NCBI RefSeq assembly: GCF_015712165.1
Contig: NZ_JADPZX010000001.1
Coordinates: forward strand, 4,848,001 to 4,912,000
DNA from: Streptomyces spinoverrucosus
GTDB taxonomy: Bacteria > Actinomycetota > Actinomycetes > Streptomycetales > Streptomycetaceae
Direction: 5' to 3'
Length of the DNA: 64,000 bases
In this document: piece after piece, positions 60,049 through 64,000 of the stretch
Position numbering within the stretch: position 1 is the stretch's first letter
How the letters are laid out: each line of letters starts with the position of its first letter
The notes under the pieces: generated by a model
What the model saw: the letters and a program-made list of their open reading frames with translations, nothing else
Database searches by the model: none
Told to the model about the DNA's origin: nothing
Made by a program: the position numbers and the translations under genes

Positions 60049-61458
60049 TCACGCCGACCGGACGCGACCCGCGGCTTCCTGGACGGCGGCAGCCGAAGGG
60101 GATGGCTGGGACGGAATGGTCGTCCGGTGCGGCTGCGCCCCGTGCCTCGGCTGGCGCGGCTGGGGCTTGGGTGCGGCGGTGGAGTCGCCCTTGTTGCGCC
60201 AGCCGGCCGGGGCCTCCGCCATCACCATCGCCAGGATCAGCCAGAAGAGCATGTCGATCCGGTCCAGGTTGGCCGGGTGGTCCATCATCCCGATCATGAA
60301 GAAGCCGGTCAGCGAGGCGAGCCCCACCGTGCCGATCGCCGACTTGGCGCGGGCGGCGCGGGCGGCCGAGGACCAGGTGATCAGGGTGATGGAGAGGAGG
60401 GCGAGGAGACCGAGGGGGCCGGTCTCGACGAGCCAGTTCAGCCACATGTTGTGGGCGTGCACGAAGACGCGTTCGCCGGGCGCGGTCGCGGATATGACGG
60501 CGCCGGAGCGGCCGAGGCCGACGCCGAGCGGGTTGTTGACGGCGATGTCGAGCGCCGCGTTCCAGGCCTGCCCGCGCACGCCGAGCGAGTTCCCGGCCTG
60601 CGACGCGGCCCAGATCGCGGCGGCCGCGCCGCCGAGCGCGAGGAACCCGAGGGTGGCGGTGATCCGGCGCTGGGCACGGTCGGCGAGGCGGGGCGCGAGC
60701 CAGTAGGCGCCGCCGAGGACGAGGAGGCCGGCGGCTCCGGCGACGTACCCGGCGCGGGAGAAGGTGGTGAGCAGGGCGCCGTACCCGACGACTCCGATCA
60801 GCACGATCACCGTACGGGCCGTGCGTTCGTCCACCGAGACCGAGGCGAGCAGCACGAACGGCAGCAGCAGGACGAGGAACGCGGCGAGCAGGTTGGGGTT
60901 GGCGAAGGTGCCGATCGCGCGGATCAGGACGGCGGAACTGTCCGAGTCGCAGGAGATGTCGGTGAGGAGGCCGGTGCGGCAGAAGCCGGTCGGGGTCTCG
61001 TTGGTGAACTGCGAGAACGCGGAGGTGCCGGCGGCGGCGATACCGACCAGGGCGAGCAGCCCGACCGCGCGCCAGGACTCGGGCTGGGTGCGGCGCAGGC
61101 CGACGACGAGGTAGTAGCCGGCGATGACGGTGAGCAGGCCGCGCAGGGGCGCGGTCGGATGCCCGCCGAGGAACGTCGTCATCACGACGGCGCCGAGCAG
61201 CAGCGCGATCGGCAGGTCGAGCCGGGTGCGGAAGTCCCTCAGCCGGGTCCGGTGCCGTCCCCGCACCGGTACGACGATCGCGAGCAGCCCCGCCAGGAGC
61301 GCCAACCGGGTCGGGGTGACGACGCCCACGAGCGGGTCGTCGGGGAAGAAGTCGGTGGCCGTGTCCAGGAACACGACGAACAGCGCCGCGAGCGGGACCA
61401 TCTGCCAGAACGCGTACGCCAGTCCGGGAGCCGCCGGCGTGCTCCGGTCGGTTGCCAT
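60049..61458 (-). CDS. O-antigen ligase-like (Wzy/WaaL-type) membrane protein
   Basis: 469 residues with about 11 membrane helices and a long periplasmic loop near residues 285-335 (SQAGNSLGVRGQAWNAALDI, NNPLGVGLGRSGAVISATAP, HAHNMWLNWLVETGPLGLLA), which carries the His-containing signature of Wzy_C/O-antigen ligases. A polar Pro/Gln-rich tail of about 50 residues is cytoplasmic. In Gram-positives such proteins polymerise or ligate surface polysaccharides. No glycosyltransferases are adjacent. ATG 61458 starts the conserved region. Confidence 0.87.
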   Translation of the reverse strand: MATDRSTPAAPGLAYAFWQMVPLAALFVVFLDTATDFFPDDPLVGVVTPTRLALLAGLLAIVVPVRGRHRTRLRDFRTRLDLPIALLLGAVVMTTFLGGHPTAPLRGLLTVIAGYYLVVGLRRTQPESWRAVGLLALVGIAAAGTSAFSQFTNETPTGFCRTGLLTDISCDSDSSAVLIRAIGTFANPNLLAAFLVLLLPFVLLASVSVDERTARTVIVLIGVVGYGALLTTFSRAGYVAGAAGLLVLGGAYWLAPRLADRAQRRITATLGFLALGGAAAAIWAASQAGNSLGVRGQAWNAALDIAVNNPLGVGLGRSGAVISATAPGERVFVHAHNMWLNWLVETGPLGLLALLSITLITWSSAARAARAKSAIGTVGLASLTGFFMIGMMDHPANLDRIDMLFWLILAMVMAEAPAGWRNKGDSTAAPKPQPRQPRHGAQPHRTTIPSQPSPSAAAVQEAAGRVRSA

Positions 61459-61610
61459 GACACCTGAGCGTGGCGGTGCGGTGCGACGCCGGGGTGACCG
61501 GGGGGAGAACGGGGGTCTGCGGGTGGAGGGACGGTGATTTTCATACCGGCCGCGGTGTGCGCGGGTGGGGCGCCGGAGTCCGTTCGGCGCCCCACTGCGG
61601 GTGGCCGGGG

Positions 61611-62063
61611 TCAGCCGAAGGCGCGGACGGCCTGGTAGTAGGTCCAGGCGGTGCTGTTGCAGGCGGTCTTGGTCGAGCCGCTGTAGTTGTTGCAGACCCG
61701 CTTCAGGTCCTCGTAGAAGGCGCTGTCGAGTCGGGCCTTGTTGGCGTCGAAGGAGCCCGCGGCCTTGTAGTTGCGGTAGCCGAAGTCGTGCCGGGCGCAG
61801 GAACTGGCGAAGGGGAAGCCGAAGGGGTTGTCCGGCGAGGAGGAGCAGTAGTCGGTCGACCAGTCGAAGCCGTACGCCGCCCAGGCGCCCTGGTTGGCAC
61901 GGGCGGCCGCCCAGGCGTTGTAGCTGGACGCGCTGGTCTGGGTCCAGCTCGCGAGGACCTGGGGCTTGTCGGCCGGAGCGGCGCCGGCGGCCGAGGCGGT
62001 GGCGACGACGGTGGCCAGGGAGAGGGTCGTGGTGGCAAGAGCGGTGGCGAGTCTGCGGCGCAT
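61611..62063 (-). CDS. Secreted prokaryotic phospholipase A2
   Basis: 150 residues. A Sec signal peptide (MRRRLATALATTTLSLATVV to SAAGAAPA, cleavage before DKPQ) is followed by a mature domain of about 120 residues with the PLA2 catalytic motif SSCARHDFGYRNYKAAGSFD (His-Asp pair) and the calcium-binding Asp region FDWSTDYCSSSPDNPFGFPF. Four cysteines suggest two disulfides, as in the Streptomyces secreted PLA2. It hydrolyses sn-2 acyl chains of phospholipids in a Ca2+-dependent way. GGAGG lies 7 bp before ATG 62063, which decides the start over GTG 62069. Confidence 0.94.
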   Translation of the reverse strand: MRRRLATALATTTLSLATVVATASAAGAAPADKPQVLASWTQTSASSYNAWAAARANQGAWAAYGFDWSTDYCSSSPDNPFGFPFASSCARHDFGYRNYKAAGSFDANKARLDSAFYEDLKRVCNNYSGSTKTACNSTAWTYYQAVRAFG

Positions 62064-62267
62064 TCCCACACCTCCATGAGGCTGCTGCCCGCCAGTCGGG
62101 CAACAGGTTCATGACAAGATGATCGGGACGGTCGCAGCGCCTTCACACCGCGCGAGCCCTAATGATCCCTGAACACTCGGATCGGGTCGGCGATCGGAAC
62201 GTGAACCTCCGGGGCGGACGTGAATAAGCGTCAACTGCGGTTTGCGCCAGGCACCTTGGAAACACCT

Positions 62268-62304
62268 CGGCCGCGGCGGCTCCCCCTCCGCGCCGCCGCG
62301 GCCG
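62268..62304. terminator. Strong hairpin downstream of afsS
   Basis: CGGCCGCGGCGG and its perfect 12-bp complement CCGCCGCGGCCG enclose a 13-base loop, starting 19 bp after the afsS stop. No U-run follows, as is usual in Streptomyces terminators. Confidence 0.8.
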
Positions 62305-62322
62305 ATCCCCGTGCGAGGAGGT

Positions 62323-62505
62323 CTACTTCGCCGGCTTGAGGGGCTCCGACGTCGCGTGGATGTCCTTCGTCTCCAGGGGCTCGTCCGTGGCGTGGATGTC
62401 CCCCTGGGTCGTCGCACCGCCCTCGTTCTCCGACGCGTCGTCGGCCGCGGCGGGCTCGGAGGTGGCGTGGATGTCCTGCGGCTTGACGACGGTCTCGTCG
62501 CTCAT
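62323..62505 (-). CDS. afsS: AfsS, small activator of secondary metabolism
   Basis: 60 residues containing three copies of DIHAT(S/D)EP (near residues 11, 35 and 47), the tandem-repeat signature of AfsS, which is 63 residues in S. coelicolor. AfsS is transcribed under AfsR control and stimulates actinorhodin and undecylprodigiosin production by an unknown mechanism; it is acidic and probably disordered. ATG 62505 follows GGGGAGCGAACGATC. It lies 219 bp downstream of the afsR 3' end in the same direction, with AfsR-type direct repeats between them and a strong terminator after it. Confidence 0.92.
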   Translation of the reverse strand: MSDETVVKPQDIHATSEPAAADDASENEGGATTQGDIHATDEPLETKDIHATSEPLKPAK

Positions 62506-62674
62506 GATCGTTCGCTCCCCACTTGGAGTGTTGGGCCGTGACTTGAGGGCCCGCCCGGTCACTCCCCCGAGGGTGACCGAGACGGGCGTTCGAGCCGCTC
62601 ACCATAGTTCGTAGGCCGGCGACCCGATGCGGTGACCCGTCTGCCCCCCGACGCGACGGTTCGGCCGCAGAAGA

Positions 62675-62707
62675 AGGATCGCGCGGGGCGATAAACGAAT
62701 GATGAAC
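62675..62707 (-). promoter_or_regulatory. Probable AfsR-binding direct repeats of the afsS promoter
   Basis: On the minus strand GTTCATC (62701-62707) and GTTTATC (62690-62696) are two heptamers with 11-bp spacing, followed after 9 bp by a -10-like GATCCT (62675-62680). This is the layout of SARP-family sites. The leader to the afsS ATG would be about 160 nt; another possible -10 (TATGGT) lies nearer, around 62611. Confidence 0.6.
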
Positions 62708-62724
62708 ACCCCGGCGGCGCGTGG

Positions 62725-64000
62725 TCAGGCCGCTCGCAGGGGCGTCAGCAGCGCGCGGACCTCGGCGGCCTCCGGCGAGTCCAACTCCTCGTAGACGCGG
62801 ACGGCTTCCTGCCAGCAGACCTGCGCGCGCCCCGTGTGGCCGATGCCGGTCAGCGCATGGCCGAGGACGGTGAGGATGTTGGCCCGGCGCCAGTCCCCGC
62901 CGATGCCACGCAGCACGGTCAGCGCCATCTCCGCGTTCGCGGCGGCCTGCGGGAAGCGCCGCCCGGCGATGTCGACCTCGGCCAGGCGGAAGAGGGTCAT
63001 GCCCTCCCACAGTCGCTGACGGCTGTCGCGGAAGACCTCCAGCGCCTCCAGGAGCCGGCCGGCCGCCGCGTCGAGCTGTCCGCTCTGCGTGAGCGCCATT
63101 CCCAGGGCGTAGCGGCCGTTGGCGCCGCGCATGGAGTTCCCCATGGTGTCGTAGATCTCCATGCCCTCCTGGGCGAGTGCGACGGCGCTCTGCGTACGCC
63201 CGGTCGCCAGGTGGATCCGGGAGAGGTTGCACAGTGCGCTGGCCTCGCCCGGCCGGTCTCGGAGGGTGCGGAAGTGCTCGATGGCCCGGGAGAGGTGTTC
63301 CTCGCCCTCCGAGTTGCGGTTCTGGTACAGCGCGATGACACCGCGGGCGTTGTGGGCCCAGCACACCGGCAGCAGGTCCGCCGCCTCGCGGGCCCGGCGA
63401 ATGACCTGCTCGGCCTCCCGGTCGGCCATGTCGAACCGCCCGCCGTCCAGGTGCGCGTGGGCCAGCGTCATCAGGGCCCGCGCCTCCTCCCGCGCCACGC
63501 CGACCTCGTGGGCGGCGTCCAGCAGGGCCCTCGCGGTGGCCTCGTACTCCCTGGAGTTGGCGCCCGACTCCGACAGGTCGTGCGCGGCCCACAGCAGGTC
63601 GATGGCCCGGCGGAGGCTGCCCGGCAGGCCGGCGCACTGCCGGGCGAACGCCAGCAGGCAGTTGGCCTCGGTGTAGAGCCAGTCCCGGGCCAAGGTGCGA
63701 TCCGGGAAGGCGAGGCCGGGACGGTCCGTGGCCGCGAGGTGGTCCACCAGCCGGTCCCCGGGCCGCTCGATCGCGTACACGGCCGCCGCCGTGGCCAGGT
63801 AGAAGTCCAGCAACCGCGACATCGCCGCGTCCCGCTCGCTCGGCGGGTGCTCGTCGCGTTCCGCGCAGGCGCGCGCGTAGAGGCGGACGAGATCATGGAA
63901 GCGGTATCGGCCGGGCGCCGCCGATTCCAGCAGGGAGGTGTCGACCAGCGACTCCAGCAGGTCCTCGGCGTCCTCGACGGCCAGGTCCAGCACCGCCGCC
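62725..64000 (-). CDS. afsR: AfsR, C-terminal TPR part (5' end beyond window)
   Basis: 425 C-terminal residues are visible. The first part is the end of the NB-ARC/winged-helix region (LLESLVDTSLLESAAPGRYR, FHDLVRLYARACAE). TPR repeats follow (RAREAADLLPVCWAHNARGV, EEHLSRAIEHFRTLRDRPGE, AVRVYEELDSPEAAEVRALL). This is the end of a large SARP regulator; with afsS next downstream and afsK 10 kb away, it is AfsR, the AfsK substrate and activator of afsS. The DNA-binding and BTAD domains lie outside the window. The stop is TGA at 62725-62727. Confidence 0.9.
   Translation of the reverse strand, partial: AAVLDLAVEDAEDLLESLVDTSLLESAAPGRYRFHDLVRLYARACAERDEHPPSERDAAMSRLLDFYLATAAAVYAIERPGDRLVDHLAATDRPGLAFPDRTLARDWLYTEANCLLAFARQCAGLPGSLRRAIDLLWAAHDLSESGANSREYEATARALLDAAHEVGVAREEARALMTLAHAHLDGGRFDMADREAEQVIRRAREAADLLPVCWAHNARGVIALYQNRNSEGEEHLSRAIEHFRTLRDRPGEASALCNLSRIHLATGRTQSAVALAQEGMEIYDTMGNSMRGANGRYALGMALTQSGQLDAAAGRLLEALEVFRDSRQRLWEGMTLFRLAEVDIAGRRFPQAAANAEMALTVLRGIGGDWRRANILTVLGHALTGIGHTGRAQVCWQEAVRVYEELDSPEAAEVRALLTPLRAA

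Overview
The window is high-GC actinobacterial chromosome and almost certainly Streptomyces. Codon third positions are strongly G/C, GTG starts are common, many genes overlap by ATGA or GTGA, and it carries the AfsK/AfsR/AfsS regulators of antibiotic production together with ECF-sigma, STAS and SpoIIE-type signalling genes. No rRNA, tRNA, CRISPR array or insertion sequence was recognised. The first and last genes run off the edges.

Layout. (1) 1-9.4 kb: a CHAT-STAND-TPR protein with a small TPR partner, an ABC-2 exporter pair, a primase/polymerase-domain protein and a helix-turn-helix/TPR regulator. (2) 9.5-19 kb: a membrane protein with ATQYIPPV repeats, an orphan amino-acid-type binding lipoprotein, purU, a repeat-rich gap, an ECF sigma factor with its zinc anti-sigma factor, a STAS protein and a four-EF-hand protein. 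(3) 18-57.4 kb: a large catabolic region with CoA ligases, an amidohydrolase, four acyl-CoA dehydrogenases, an SDR, a zinc alcohol dehydrogenase, a cyclase, a flavin reductase, two enoyl-CoA hydratases, an ADP-forming acyl-CoA synthetase-like protein, a flavin monooxygenase, a tannase-like esterase, a DoxX protein, and two thiolase-fold/DUF35 pairs. Signalling and housekeeping genes are interspersed (SpoIIE-type phosphatase, MFS transporter with a GlxA-like regulator, two acetyltransferases, PNPOx-family oxidases, LysE/Lrp). (4) 49-64 kb: a TetR regulator, a two-domain VOC protein (probable KbpA), afsK, the last catabolic block, a regulator with three tiny genes, an O-antigen-ligase-like protein, a secreted phospholipase A2, afsS and the 3' part of afsR.

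The main discovery candidate is a shared 17-bp palindrome, consensus NCTGACGGNCCGTCAGA. Eleven copies sit in promoter regions between 19.49 and 55.80 kb, each next to a gene for CoA-ester or associated redox metabolism. They overlap probable -10/-35 elements, and in two cases abut the start codon. They imply one repressor, plausibly of the TetR family, controlling a dispersed regulon. A degenerate copy overlaps the start codon of the only TetR gene in the window (49105-49752), which makes that protein the leading candidate. The enzymes suggest activation of a carboxylic acid to a CoA ester, dehydrogenation, hydration and possibly retro-aldol cleavage of a cyclic or branched substrate. The substrate cannot be read from sequence.

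The second theme is the afs circuit. AfsK (with the residue matching the known Thr168 autophosphorylation site), a probable KbpA, AfsS and AfsR lie within 15 kb, but a catabolic operon with the same operators lies between afsK and afsS. Direct repeats with 11-bp spacing upstream of afsS look like the AfsR site.
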